Of a stretch of 11,253 nt of DNA, positions 1 through 6,878 are shown one piece after another. Every line of letters begins with the position of its first letter. Positions within the stretch are counted from its first letter, which is position 1. Location of the stretch: NCBI GenBank assembly GCA_003577005.1, contig QEUW01000257.1:1-11253 (forward strand). Reading direction: 5' to 3'. Source of the stretch: Chloroflexota bacterium (GTDB taxonomy: Bacteria > Chloroflexota > Anaerolineae > Caldilineales > Caldilineaceae). The position numbers were made by a program, and so were the translations under genes. Below the pieces are notes generated by a model. It saw only the letters and a program-made list of their open reading frames with translations. It was not told where the DNA came from and did no database searches.

Positions 1-29
1 GTGGAAGAGGCGTAAGCGTCACCCACTGA

Positions 30-47
30 CAAGACTTCCTCGTCTTG
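30..47. other. Short perfect hairpin near the left edge
   Basis: CAAGAC (30-35) and GTCTTG (42-47) form a perfect 6-base stem around a 6-base loop. It lies downstream of the minus-strand CHRD gene. No T-run follows on either strand, so it is not a canonical intrinsic terminator. No convincing gene was found in positions 1-111. Confidence 0.35.
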
Positions 48-65
48 GGAACTCCCCAACTGAAA

Positions 66-103
66 GACGATAGACGATGGTTCATGGTCCATCGCCTATC
101 GTC
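66..103. repeat. Heptad-type inverted repeat (hairpin 1)
   Basis: The left arm 66-80 (GACGATAGACGATGG) pairs with 89-103 (CCATCGCCTATCGTC) at 14 of 15 positions, around an 8-base loop. Inside the arms a 7-base period is visible (ACGATAG, ACGATGG; on the other side ATCGCCT, ATCGTCC, ACCGTC). The hairpin begins 8 bases after the stop codon of the minus-strand CHRD gene, so it would be in that gene's 3' untranslated RNA. It could protect or end the transcript, but only a short TTTC follows the stem on that strand. It shares its architecture with the elements at 6785-6874 and 8684-8743. Confidence 0.75.
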
Positions 104-111
104 CACCGTCC

Positions 112-3100
112 TCAATTCATTTCGACAAGCGGCAGCAACAGCATGACCATCGAACCATCCACGTAGAACTGGCCGCGGATGTGGCCGGCCGGCTTCTCTG
201 TCGTGTGGACATTGACATAGTAGTAGCCGGTGAGCAGATCGAGCAACTGGCCGGGCCTGAGCGTTACCGCGCCGCTCAAAGGGCTATCCGGCGCAAGCGC
301 ACCTTCGGTCGCAGTCAGGGTAAAGATCGGCGGGCCGTTCTCACCGGGCAGTCCCTTGTGGATGTGCGCCATTGTTACCAAGGGAATGTCCTGCACGCTG
401 ATGGCGTACTGCAGCGTGATGACCGGGTACTCGTTCAGTTGGAAGGCCGCCAGCCCTCTGGCCTCCGTGGCCGCTGCGCTTACTTCCTCACCCTCGGTCA
501 GAAGCGTCTGGAAACGGCCAAACGGGTGGTAAGGGTCGACCTGCCCGCGAATTTCGCCACCGGGGTGCTGCTGTGTGTGGACGTTGATGTAGAAATTGCC
601 GCCGGCCAGGTTGAGCAGGTCGGCAGTATCGAGTGTCTCCATGCCGCTGATTGGATGGGTTGGGTCGAAGAGACCAGGTCCGTTGTTCCAGAGCGTAAAG
701 CGCGGCGGGCCGGCCTCTTCCGGGCCGCCAATATGGATGTGCGCCATCAGGATGTCGGTGATATTGGTCACCGCCACCCGGTAGGAGAGCTCGCTGGCAT
801 CGCCGCTGAGCACCAGGGTGCCGACCCCGGTGGCGGTGGTGGTCACCGGGTTGGGCCGTTCTTTCGCACCCGTCAGCAGCGCCTGGTAGGTGCGCAGCGT
901 TCCGATCTGCCCGCGCATCTCGCCCCCCGAATGGTCTTCGGTGTGGACGTTGATATAGAACCAGCCGCTGAGCAGATCGACGATGTCGTTGTGATTGAAG
1001 CGCAGATTGCCGATGAGCGGGCTATCGCTGTCGAACTCCTGGGTTGCCGGGTCGAAGAGATTGTGGACCACACCCCCAAACCCCTCCGCTGGCGCGCGAT
1101 GGATGTGGGCCAGGGTAATGCTGGGCGTGTTGCTGACTGCAATGTGATAGTGGAGCATGTTCGAGTGCTGCTCCCAGCCCAGGCGCGCCACACCGGCAGC
1201 CGCAGTGTCTACTGGGTCGGGCCGCTCATTGGCGCCGTTGAGCAGCGCATTGAGGCGGGTTGGCGCCGCCAACGGCTCGATCTGGCCGCGGATCACCCCT
1301 GCGTTGTTGAGCGAAGCGGTATGGACGTTGACATAGTAGGCGCCGCTCACCAGCTTGAGAACATGGGCCTCGGTGAAGGTGATGGTGCCGCTGATGGGGT
1401 GCGCACTATCGAAGAGACCGGTTCCGCCAAAGAGTGTGAAGTCAGGCGGGCCGTTGACGCCGGGTTTGCCGGTGTGAATGTGCGCCAGCGAGATGTCACC
1501 GTCCAGCCCGTCGGCAAAGATGCGGTAGACAAACTGCGAAGCATCTGCATTCAAGGCGAAGACGCCATGCCCAAAGGCATCCATGAGATGGGGCGGCTCT
1601 TCCTGCCCACCATCCATGTGGGTGACAAAGGCGTGGGCGCGGCCGATCTGCCCGCGGATCTCGCCACCCGGGTGGTCGCTGGAGTGGACGTTGACATAGT
1701 AGTAGCCGGTGAGCAGGTCCACAAAATCCTGAGCATCAAAGAGGAGCGCACCGGCGGCCGGGTTGTCGGCGCCCAAGGGGCCATCGCCCGGCCCGTGCAG
1801 GAAGTGCGTAGGCGCCGGGTTGGCGCTGCCCGCCGGGGCCATGTGAATATGCGCCTGGGTCAGGCTGTCGATATCGGTCACCGCCAGGTAGTAGTCGATA
1901 ACATTGATCACCGGGCGCGCCTTGAAGCGGGCAAAGCCGGCGCCTTCCGTCTCAACCGGCGGCACTTCCGCAGCCCCGGTCAGCAGGGCGCTATAGCGCG
2001 GTGGTGGCGCCAGCGGCTCGATCTGCCCGCGGATCTCACCGGGGCCATGTGTGACTGTGTGGACATTGACATAATAGTCCCCCTTGATGAGGCGCAGCAC
2101 GTGAAGATCGTCAACCGCAATCGTGCCGCTGATCACATTGCCGTCGCCAAACGCCGGCAGTGGGAACTCGACCCCACCCGGCTCGCCGCGCGGGGCGCGG
2201 TGGATATGCTGGTTGTTGATGTCAGCGAGGTCTTCGACCGTGACACGATAGGCCAGGGTGGATGCGTCGGCGCTCAAGGCAAGGACCGCCCGCCCGTAGG
2301 CCAGGGTCTCCACCGGCGGTGTCTCCTGGTTGCCGTCGAGTTCGGCGCTGAAAAGGTGCGCCCCGCCGATCTGCCCGCGGATTTCACCAGCCGGGTGCGC
2401 CGCCGTGTGAAAATTGACATAGAGGTAGCCGGTCAGCAGATCCACCATGCCCTGGGCGTCGAGTTCGACCAGCCCGGTGAGCGGCACCGATTCGGTCAGC
2501 GGCGTGCTGCTGCTGTAGAGGGTATGCACCGGCGGGCCGGCCACGTCGCTGGCCCCACGGTGGATGTGGCCCAGGGTAATGGCCATGCTGTTGGAGATGG
2601 TGATACGATACTCGAGCGTAGCGGTGCTCACGCGGGTAAAGCTGGCGACGCCGATGGCATCGCTCTCCACCGGGGTGGGTCGCTCGTTGGCGCCGCTGAG
2701 CAGAGCGCTGTAGCCGGTGGGCGGTGCAAAGTCCACAATCGCACCGGCAATCTCGCCACCGGGGTGCGCCGTCGTGTGGACGTTGATGTAGTACTCGCCG
2801 TTTTGGAGCGCGTCCACTTCGGCGGGTGTGATGCCGGTGATCACGCCGCTGATGAGGTTGTCGTCGATCACCATCAGCGGGCGTTGGACGCCCCCGTCCG
2901 CAGCGCGATGAATATGAGCCGCCTGAACGTTGGGAAGGTCGCTGAGCAGGACGCGATAGCTGAGCTGGGTCAAATCGTCGCTGAGCGCCAGCACGGCATA
3001 GCCCGAAGCGCGTGTGCGCACTACCGGGTTCTCCTTTGCGCCGGAAAGCGCGGCGTGAAAGATATGTGAGGCTTCAGCGGCAGGCGCCGCCACACCAGGG

Positions 3101-3234
3101 TCATGAGGTTCCGAAACTGGGCTCTGGGACCAGACTTCCTCTACCAGCGCCAGGGACAAGAGCGTCAGCGCGGCGGCTGCAAACAAGAGCAGCCACGTCA
3201 GACGGAGGCAGCGCGGTGCGCGGGTAATGGTCAT
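112..3234 (-). CDS. Secreted protein with eight tandem CHRD domains
   Basis: Predicted exported protein of 1040 residues. Residues 1-31 look like a signal peptide or anchor: an Arg-containing start, then a hydrophobic run around LLLFAAAALTLLSLALV. Eight CHRD domains of about 110-120 residues follow. Each has a central HIH motif (about residues 107, 223, 343, 462, 585, 710, 832, 957) and a closing YYVNVHT...HPGGEIRGQI-type motif. The CHRD family takes its name from chordin; its bacterial role is not settled, so an extracellular or surface binding role is inference. The C-terminus is a short hydrophobic tail (MVMLLLPLV) resembling tails I associate with exported Chloroflexota proteins. The ATG at 3234 is chosen because AGGAG (plus-strand 3243-3247) sits 8 bases upstream. 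A GTG at 3297 would extend the frame by 21 residues but has no comparable ribosome site and would put non-signal sequence first. The gene stands alone on its strand. Confidence 0.9.
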   Translation of the reverse strand: MTITRAPRCLRLTWLLLFAAAALTLLSLALVEEVWSQSPVSEPHDPGVAAPAAEASHIFHAALSGAKENPVVRTRASGYAVLALSDDLTQLSYRVLLSDLPNVQAAHIHRAADGGVQRPLMVIDDNLISGVITGITPAEVDALQNGEYYINVHTTAHPGGEIAGAIVDFAPPTGYSALLSGANERPTPVESDAIGVASFTRVSTATLEYRITISNSMAITLGHIHRGASDVAGPPVHTLYSSSTPLTESVPLTGLVELDAQGMVDLLTGYLYVNFHTAAHPAGEIRGQIGGAHLFSAELDGNQETPPVETLAYGRAVLALSADASTLAYRVTVEDLADINNQHIHRAPRGEPGGVEFPLPAFGDGNVISGTIAVDDLHVLRLIKGDYYVNVHTVTHGPGEIRGQIEPLAPPPRYSALLTGAAEVPPVETEGAGFARFKARPVINVIDYYLAVTDIDSLTQAHIHMAPAGSANPAPTHFLHGPGDGPLGADNPAAGALLFDAQDFVDLLTGYYYVNVHSSDHPGGEIRGQIGRAHAFVTHMDGGQEEPPHLMDAFGHGVFALNADASQFVYRIFADGLDGDISLAHIHTGKPGVNGPPDFTLFGGTGLFDSAHPISGTITFTEAHVLKLVSGAYYVNVHTASLNNAGVIRGQIEPLAAPTRLNALLNGANERPDPVDTAAAGVARLGWEQHSNMLHYHIAVSNTPSITLAHIHRAPAEGFGGVVHNLFDPATQEFDSDSPLIGNLRFNHNDIVDLLSGWFYINVHTEDHSGGEMRGQIGTLRTYQALLTGAKERPNPVTTTATGVGTLVLSGDASELSYRVAVTNITDILMAHIHIGGPEEAGPPRFTLWNNGPGLFDPTHPISGMETLDTADLLNLAGGNFYINVHTQQHPGGEIRGQVDPYHPFGRFQTLLTEGEEVSAAATEARGLAAFQLNEYPVITLQYAISVQDIPLVTMAHIHKGLPGENGPPIFTLTATEGALAPDSPLSGAVTLRPGQLLDLLTGYYYVNVHTTEKPAGHIRGQFYVDGSMVMLLLPLVEMN

Positions 3235-3371
3235 AGGACACTCTCCTCTCGCAATCCACTCGATTGGGCTTGTACAGTTCGTTGCGCTGTGGGGCACAGA
3301 ATCGGGGGCAGTGTCGGCAGATTCCGCGCCTACATTGGTAACGAATGGCGGGGACTGGTGGATTGGAGAAC

Positions 3372-3406
3372 AACAGCGGCGGGGCTTTTCAGAAAGCCTC
3401 GCTGTT
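3372..3406. other. Hairpin in the divergent CHRD/ppgK intergenic region
   Basis: AACAGCG (3372-3378) pairs with CGCTGTT (3400-3406). Inside it GGCTTT (3383-3388) pairs with AAAGCC (3393-3398) around the loop TCAG. The stem is interrupted by an unequal internal bulge (4 versus 1 base). It lies just upstream of the putative ppgK promoter and could be a structured leader, a boundary between divergent transcripts, or chance. The rest of 3235-3510 holds the two ribosome sites and the ppgK promoter. Confidence 0.4.
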
Positions 3407-3418
3407 CATCGTAACGTC

Positions 3419-3446
3419 TTTCCCTTGTGTCGATTCTATGTATAAT
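3419..3446 (+). promoter_or_regulatory. Putative sigma-70 promoter of ppgK
   Basis: A perfect -10 hexamer TATAAT lies at 3441-3446. The best-placed -35 candidate, TTTCCC at 3419-3424 (16-base spacer), is poor, so an activator or reliance on the -10 region is possible. Transcription would start near 3453 and give an untranslated leader of roughly 60 bases before the ppgK ribosome site. This is a pattern match only. Confidence 0.5.
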
Positions 3447-3510
3447 TTAGGCATCCACCGGCTACTCATCCAGCCAGCAGTCGAAGACTTGGCCTATTTG
3501 GAGGTGTATT

Positions 3511-4248
3511 ATGCAGATTATGGGAATCGACATCGGCGGCAGTGGCATCAAAGGGGCACCGGTCGACATCGAGCAAGGGAAGCTGATAACCGAGCGCCAC
3601 AAGATCGCCACGCCGCAGCCTTCCACGCCGGAAGCGGTCGCCGAGGTGGTGGCACAACTAGTGCGCCACTTCGACTATCATGGGCCGATTGGCTGCACCT
3701 TTCCTGCGGTCGTCCAACACGGTGTTACCCTGTCGGCCGCCAATGTGGATAAGAGTTGGATCGGCGCCAATGCCCAACAACTTTTTGCCGACGCCACAGG
3801 CCAGCCCGTCTGTGTGCTCAACGATGCCGACGCCGCGGGGATTGCCGAGATGGCCTTTGGCGCAGGCAAGGGCCGCAAGGGTGTTGTCATCATGCTGACC
3901 TTTGGCACCGGCATCGGCAGCGCGATCTTCACCGAGGGTGTGCTGCTCCCCAACACCGAGTTTGGCCACGTCCAGGTACGTGGCAAGGATGCCGAACATC
4001 GCGCCGCCGCCCGTATCCGCGACGAGGAAGATCTAAGTTGGAAGGAGTGGGGTGCCCGTGTCAACGAATTCCTCCAATATATGGAAATGCTCTTTTCGCC
4101 TGACCTCTTTATCATCGGCGGCGGGGTGAGCCGTAAGTTTGATAAGTTTGCCAAACACCTGGAGGTCCGGGCCGAGATCGTTCCGGCCCAACTGGGCAAC
4201 GACGCCGGCATTGTCGGCGCAGCTATGGCGGCCAAAGATCTCCAATGA
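3511..4248 (+). CDS. ppgK: Polyphosphate glucokinase (ROK family)
   Basis: Cytoplasmic kinase predicted to phosphorylate glucose to glucose-6-phosphate using inorganic polyphosphate (EC 2.7.1.63 type; many members also accept ATP). At 245 residues it is close to the usual 250-270 of the family. Visible motifs: the N-terminal phosphate loop DIGGSGIKG (residues 7-15); NDAD with the presumed catalytic base Asp105; FGTGIGSA (131-138); the NTEFGH stretch (148-153), which replaces the longer cysteine-containing zinc motif of typical ROK sugar kinases; and [12 protein letters not shown] (196-207). This combination separates PPGK from ordinary ROK glucokinases. The ATG at 3511 is preceded by GGAGGTG (3500-3506), 6 bases from the end of GGAGG, which fixes the start. 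The gene appears monocistronic, with its own promoter and a hairpin 12 bases after its stop codon. It may feed glucose from the importer downstream into glycolysis, which is inference. Confidence 0.93.
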   Translation: MQIMGIDIGGSGIKGAPVDIEQGKLITERHKIATPQPSTPEAVAEVVAQLVRHFDYHGPIGCTFPAVVQHGVTLSAANVDKSWIGANAQQLFADATGQPVCVLNDADAAGIAEMAFGAGKGRKGVVIMLTFGTGIGSAIFTEGVLLPNTEFGHVQVRGKDAEHRAAARIRDEEDLSWKEWGARVNEFLQYMEMLFSPDLFIIGGGVSRKFDKFAKHLEVRAEIVPAQLGNDAGIVGAAMAAKDLQ

Positions 4249-4260
4249 GCGATTCGCTGG

Positions 4261-4287
4261 CCTCGCCGTAACCTGACTGGGGCGAGG
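4261..4287 (+). terminator. GC-rich hairpin after ppgK, possible terminator
   Basis: CCTCGCC (4261-4267) and GGCGAGG (4281-4287) form a perfect 7-base stem with a 13-base loop, beginning 12 bases after the ppgK stop codon. Only GGGTTC follows instead of a T-run, so it is not a classical intrinsic terminator. It may act as a weak terminator or as a 3' end protector. Confidence 0.4.
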
Positions 4288-4351
4288 GTTCACCGACAGA
4301 GTTCACCTATTCCTTCTCCGCCGGCCAAATCGATAATAAGGCGCGCCACGT

Positions 4352-4370
4352 CGATAGCGCGCGGCTATCG
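4352..4370. repeat. Perfect short palindrome
   Basis: CGATAGC (4352-4358) and GCTATCG (4364-4370) pair perfectly around GCGCG. It ends 3 bases before the larger inverted-repeat element and may belong to it. It resembles the CGATAG core of the heptad hairpin at 66-103, though a shared origin cannot be shown from this window. Confidence 0.5.
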
Positions 4371-4373
4371 TGA

Positions 4374-4494
4374 GAAGCTGCTTGAAAAGGTGAAGGGCGT
4401 CCCCGGTGCGTTGCACGCATAGCGTGCGATGCACTTCATCGTTTGACCCATCCGCAACGGTGCATCGCACCGGTTGTATGTTTCAAACAGCCTC
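4374..4494. repeat. Compound inverted-repeat element, about 120 bp
   Basis: Imperfect outer arms GAAGCTGCTTGAAA (4374-4387) and TTTCAAACAGCCTC (4481-4494) pair at 12 of 14 positions. Nested inside are CCGGTGCGTTGCAC (4403-4416) against GTGCATCGCACCGG (4460-4473), pairing at 13 of 14; GCACGC-ATA-GCGTGC (4413-4427); and TGAAG (4391-4395) against CTTCA (4434-4438). The 11-mer GTGCGWTGCAC occurs three times (4406, 4424, and inverted at 4460). No open frame with coding character is present. A miniature mobile element or REP-like repeat is most likely. A structured RNA transcribed upstream of the IclR gene is the alternative. Confidence 0.55.
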
Positions 4495-4539
4495 TGAACC
4501 GCTGGCTGCGCGCTCTACCTCGACTGCGCCGTAGCCTGT

Positions 4540-4568
4540 TTGACAATCCCGCTAAAAGCCGGTATGCT
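4540..4568 (+). promoter_or_regulatory. Strong sigma-70 promoter of the IclR gene
   Basis: A perfect -35 box TTGACA (4540-4545), a 17-base spacer and TATGCT (4563-4568, four of six matches to TATAAT, with TAT at its start) make the best promoter in the window. The TTG inside the -35 box could be read as a start codon in frame with the IclR protein, but the promoter match argues against that. Transcription would start near 4575, about 30 bases before the ATG at 4606. Confidence 0.8.
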
Positions 4569-4585
4569 ATCTAACGTTCTAAAGC

Positions 4586-4613
4586 ATGAATCGAGAATTC
4601 ATCTGATGAATTC
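4586..4613. promoter_or_regulatory. Palindromic operator overlapping the IclR start codon
   Basis: GAATTCAT-CTG-ATGAATTC (4595-4613) is a perfect 8-base inverted repeat, and its right arm contains the start codon at 4606. A third copy of the half-site, ATGAAT (4586-4591), pairs with ATTCAT (4597-4602), so two overlapping palindromes are present. The position just downstream of the promoter suits a repressor. IclR-family proteins bind such palindromes and often control their own genes. That this is the site of the adjacent regulator is inference. A related half-site, ATTCATC, also occurs at 5433-5439 ahead of the binding-protein gene. Confidence 0.65.
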
Positions 4614-5394
4614 AAGCACGAACGAGTCCTCGGAACGTTACAATATCCGCGTGCTAGACCGGGCGATTCAGGTGCTGCTCTGCTTTGTCGAGCGGGGCTC
4701 CCGGCTCACGATCGATGAGGTCGTGCAGACGACTGCATTGCCCAAGAGTACGGCCTATCGGATTCTGGCCAACCTGCAGCGGCATGGGTTGTTGGCGCGC
4801 AACCCCGAAGATGAAACGTTTGCGTTGGGCTCAACTGCGGTACTCATTGGCGCGACCGCCATCCGCGGGCTGGATTTACCCCAGAAAGTCCGCCCATATC
4901 TGGAACAACTGATGGAGGCGACGGGCGAGACGGCGCACCTGGCCATTCTTACCCAGAACCATGTGATTGTCGTGGACAAGATCGACAGCCCGCACCCGAT
5001 CCGTCTGGTGTCGTCGGTCGGCTTTCGTTCCCCGCTCCATTGTACGGGGGTAGGCAAGGTGCTCCTGGCGCACCTGCCAGAGCGGACGACGCAACGCCTG
5101 TTGAGCGCCTACGAGTGGCGGCGCTACACGCCCAACACGATTACGGACCCGGCGCGCTTCGCCGCTGAACTCGCCGAGATTCGTTCGCAGGGCTATGCTG
5201 TGGACCGGGAAGAATTCAACGCGGGTCTGCGTTGTGTGGCGGCGCCGCTGCGCGATTACACCGGCGAAGTGATTGCCGCCGTGAGCGTCAGCGGGCCGTC
5301 GAGCCGCATCGGCACTGCGCAGATCGACGATTTAGCTCAGACAGTGCTCGATTATAGCCGGCGTATGTCGCAAGAACTTGGGTATCGGGAATAA
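4606..5394 (+). CDS. IclR-family transcriptional regulator
   Basis: DNA-binding regulator of 262 residues, the usual family length of about 250-280. The N-terminal winged helix-turn-helix covers about residues 14-75, with the HTH around LTIDEVVQTTALPKSTAYRI. The C-terminal effector-binding domain covers about 80-255 and includes GFRSPLHCTGVGKVLLAHL and GLRCVAAPLRDYTGEVIAAVSVSGP, both typical of IclR proteins. The ATG at 4606 is preferred over an in-frame TTG at 4540, which lies inside the -35 box. The ribosome site is weak (GAGA at 4593-4596). The gene has its own promoter and a palindrome over its start, which suggests autoregulation. It lies 63 bases upstream of the sugar-import genes on the same strand. 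Family members commonly respond to small organic acids or sugar derivatives and control adjacent catabolic operons; the effector here is unknown. Confidence 0.92.
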   Translation: MNSSTNESSERYNIRVLDRAIQVLLCFVERGSRLTIDEVVQTTALPKSTAYRILANLQRHGLLARNPEDETFALGSTAVLIGATAIRGLDLPQKVRPYLEQLMEATGETAHLAILTQNHVIVVDKIDSPHPIRLVSSVGFRSPLHCTGVGKVLLAHLPERTTQRLLSAYEWRRYTPNTITDPARFAAELAEIRSQGYAVDREEFNAGLRCVAAPLRDYTGEVIAAVSVSGPSSRIGTAQIDDLAQTVLDYSRRMSQELGYRE

Positions 5395-5457
5395 CCGCCC
5401 ACCCCAGTTCACCTGCTTTTTTCTTGCCTCACATTCATCACAAGAGGAGCACAACCC

Positions 5458-6786
5458 ATGTGGAGACGAACGGTTGTACCCAGTCCAGGTCGGAGTGCAC
5501 TGTGGCTTTTGGTGATAGTTCTGCTTGTCGCCTGCACACCGGTGGCCGCCCCGGGCGGCGCGCCGGCAACAGGCGATACAGGGGCAGCAACTGGCCCCGT
5601 GGAGATTCGCCTGGCCAGCTATGGTCTGGGCGACGCCTGGAACAAGGCGTTGGAGGATACGATCCAGCCCTTTATGGATGAGAACCCCAACATCCAGGTC
5701 AAGATCGAGTTCCGCCCCATCGACGGCTACTGGGACAAGTTGCAGACCGAATACGCCGCCGGCACTGCGCCGGATATCACCATCAACCAGATGAACTGGG
5801 TGGTGCCGGGCGCAGCGCGCGGCATGTTTGTCGATCTGCAACCCTTTATCGACCGCGACCAGATCGACATGGGTGCCTACTTCTACCCTATGGAACCAGA
5901 ATGGGGCTGGCAAGGGGGCATGTACGGCGGCCTGCTCTATGCCGGCGGGCAGGCGCTCTACATCAACAAAGATTTGCTCGCAGAAGCCGGGCTCGATTTC
6001 CCCGCCGATGATTGGACGTGGGACGACATGCTGGCCTACGCCCGGCAGCTCACCGACCCCGACAACAACCAGTGGGGCATCCACATGAGTCCGCTCAACG
6101 TGCCGTACTGGAGCACCTCGTTTATCCACGGCATGGGGGGGACGGTGCTCAACGAGACCAATGACCAGTGTACGTTGACCGGCGAAGAGGCGCGCGCCGG
6201 GCTGCAGTTTGTGGCCGACCTCATCTTTGCCCATAACGTGATGCCGTCGCCCAGTTCGTTGCAGGGGCAAGAGAACCCCTTCCTCACCGGCAAGGTCGCC
6301 ATCTACTTTGGCGGCACCTGGCAGGAAGGCCAGATCCGCGAGGCCGGGTTTGACTGGGACTTTGCCCACATGCCGGCCAACGCCACCACCGGCATCCGCC
6401 GCGTGCAGATGGGTTCCAATGCCTGGTCGATCATCAGCACGACCCAGCATCAGGAGGAGGCGTGGCAGGTCGTCAAGTTCCTCATGGGCGAGGGCGGCCA
6501 GCGAGGTATGATGAAGAACGGTGTGCCCGGCCTGACCAGCGTGGTGGAAAGCCAGGAGTACCGCGACCTCCACGCCCCGCAGAATATCGAAGTGCTGTGG
6601 AGCGATTTTGCCAATTACGGCCACGACTACTACCCTACGCCCGACACCGACGAGTGGTGGACGGCCGTGGGCCAGGAACTCTCCGCCATCTGGTCGGGCG
6701 AGGCCACAGTCGAAGAGGCCACCGAGCGCGCCTGTGAGGCCATCGACGAGATCTTCTCTCGCCGCCCCGCCGAGTGGACGCGGTAA
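5458..6786 (+). CDS. Sugar ABC transporter solute-binding lipoprotein
   Basis: Extracellular solute-binding protein (SBP_bac_1 family, CUT1 importer), 442 residues. The N-terminus is a lipoprotein signal: Arg3-Arg4, a hydrophobic core (LWLLVIVLLVA) and a lipobox LVAC with Cys26 as the presumed lipidated residue. A low-complexity Pro/Gly/Ala/Thr linker follows. The fold is indicated by IQPFMDENPNIQVKIEF near the start, YAAGTAPDI, LYINKDLLAEAGLDFPADDWTWDDML and AWQVVKFLMGEGGQRG. The many Trp and Tyr residues suit a carbohydrate ligand, but the sugar cannot be named. AGAGGAG (5443-5449) lies 8 bases before the ATG. It is the first gene of the transport cluster and is followed by a heptad hairpin that starts at its stop codon. 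No ATPase gene is present nearby. Confidence 0.93.
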   Translation: MWRRTVVPSPGRSALWLLVIVLLVACTPVAAPGGAPATGDTGAATGPVEIRLASYGLGDAWNKALEDTIQPFMDENPNIQVKIEFRPIDGYWDKLQTEYAAGTAPDITINQMNWVVPGAARGMFVDLQPFIDRDQIDMGAYFYPMEPEWGWQGGMYGGLLYAGGQALYINKDLLAEAGLDFPADDWTWDDMLAYARQLTDPDNNQWGIHMSPLNVPYWSTSFIHGMGGTVLNETNDQCTLTGEEARAGLQFVADLIFAHNVMPSPSSLQGQENPFLTGKVAIYFGGTWQEGQIREAGFDWDFAHMPANATTGIRRVQMGSNAWSIISTTQHQEEAWQVVKFLMGEGGQRGMMKNGVPGLTSVVESQEYRDLHAPQNIEVLWSDFANYGHDYYPTPDTDEWWTAVGQELSAIWSGEATVEEATERACEAIDEIFSRRPAEWTR

Positions 6787-6874
6787 ACGCAGAACGTAGA
6801 ACGTAGAGCGTAGAACAGGTATCATCGAGATTCCCGTTCTGCGTTCTACGTTCCACGTTCTACGTTCTACGTTT
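6785..6874. repeat. Heptad-repeat hairpin between binding protein and permease (hairpin 2)
   Basis: Left arm 6785-6816 consists of 7-base units (AACGCAG, AACGTAG, AACGTAG, AGCGTAG). Right arm 6839-6873 has five inverse units (CTGCGTT, CTACGTT, CCACGTT, CTACGTT, CTACGTT). Arms 6785-6816 and 6843-6874 pair at 29 of 32 positions with a 26-base loop, and the period allows other registers shifted by 7. The element occupies nearly the whole 92-base spacer. It overlaps the last two bases of the binding-protein stop codon and ends 4 bases before the permease ATG, leaving no visible ribosome site. In the transcript it would be a long hairpin likely to stabilise the upstream message and dampen permease expression (inference). 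Confidence 0.9.
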
Positions 6875-6878
6875 AGTT

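Noticed and set aside
181..3069. Very long plus-strand open frame (962 codons) opposite the CHRD gene
   Set aside because: It is the antisense of a GC-rich repetitive gene. Its protein has no recognisable domain, is rich in Arg/Val/Gly/Asp, and has no suitable start or ribosome site. The minus-strand frame has clear CHRD motifs.
3235..3297. N-terminal extension of the CHRD protein from a GTG at 3297
   Set aside because: The ATG at 3234 has AGGAG at ideal spacing and begins a normal signal peptide. The extension would place it internally.
4249..4539. tRNA or other classical RNA gene
   Set aside because: The stems do not form a cloverleaf with TTCGA-type loops or a CCA end. The region is better described as nested inverted repeats.
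4540..4605. N-terminal extension of the IclR protein from a TTG at 4540
   Set aside because: The TTG is part of a consensus -35 box with a well-spaced -10 box downstream. The extra 22 residues do not look like IclR sequence.
5332..6825. Minus-strand open frame of 497 codons
   Set aside because: It lies opposite the well-supported binding-protein gene, runs into the heptad hairpin and shows no family features.
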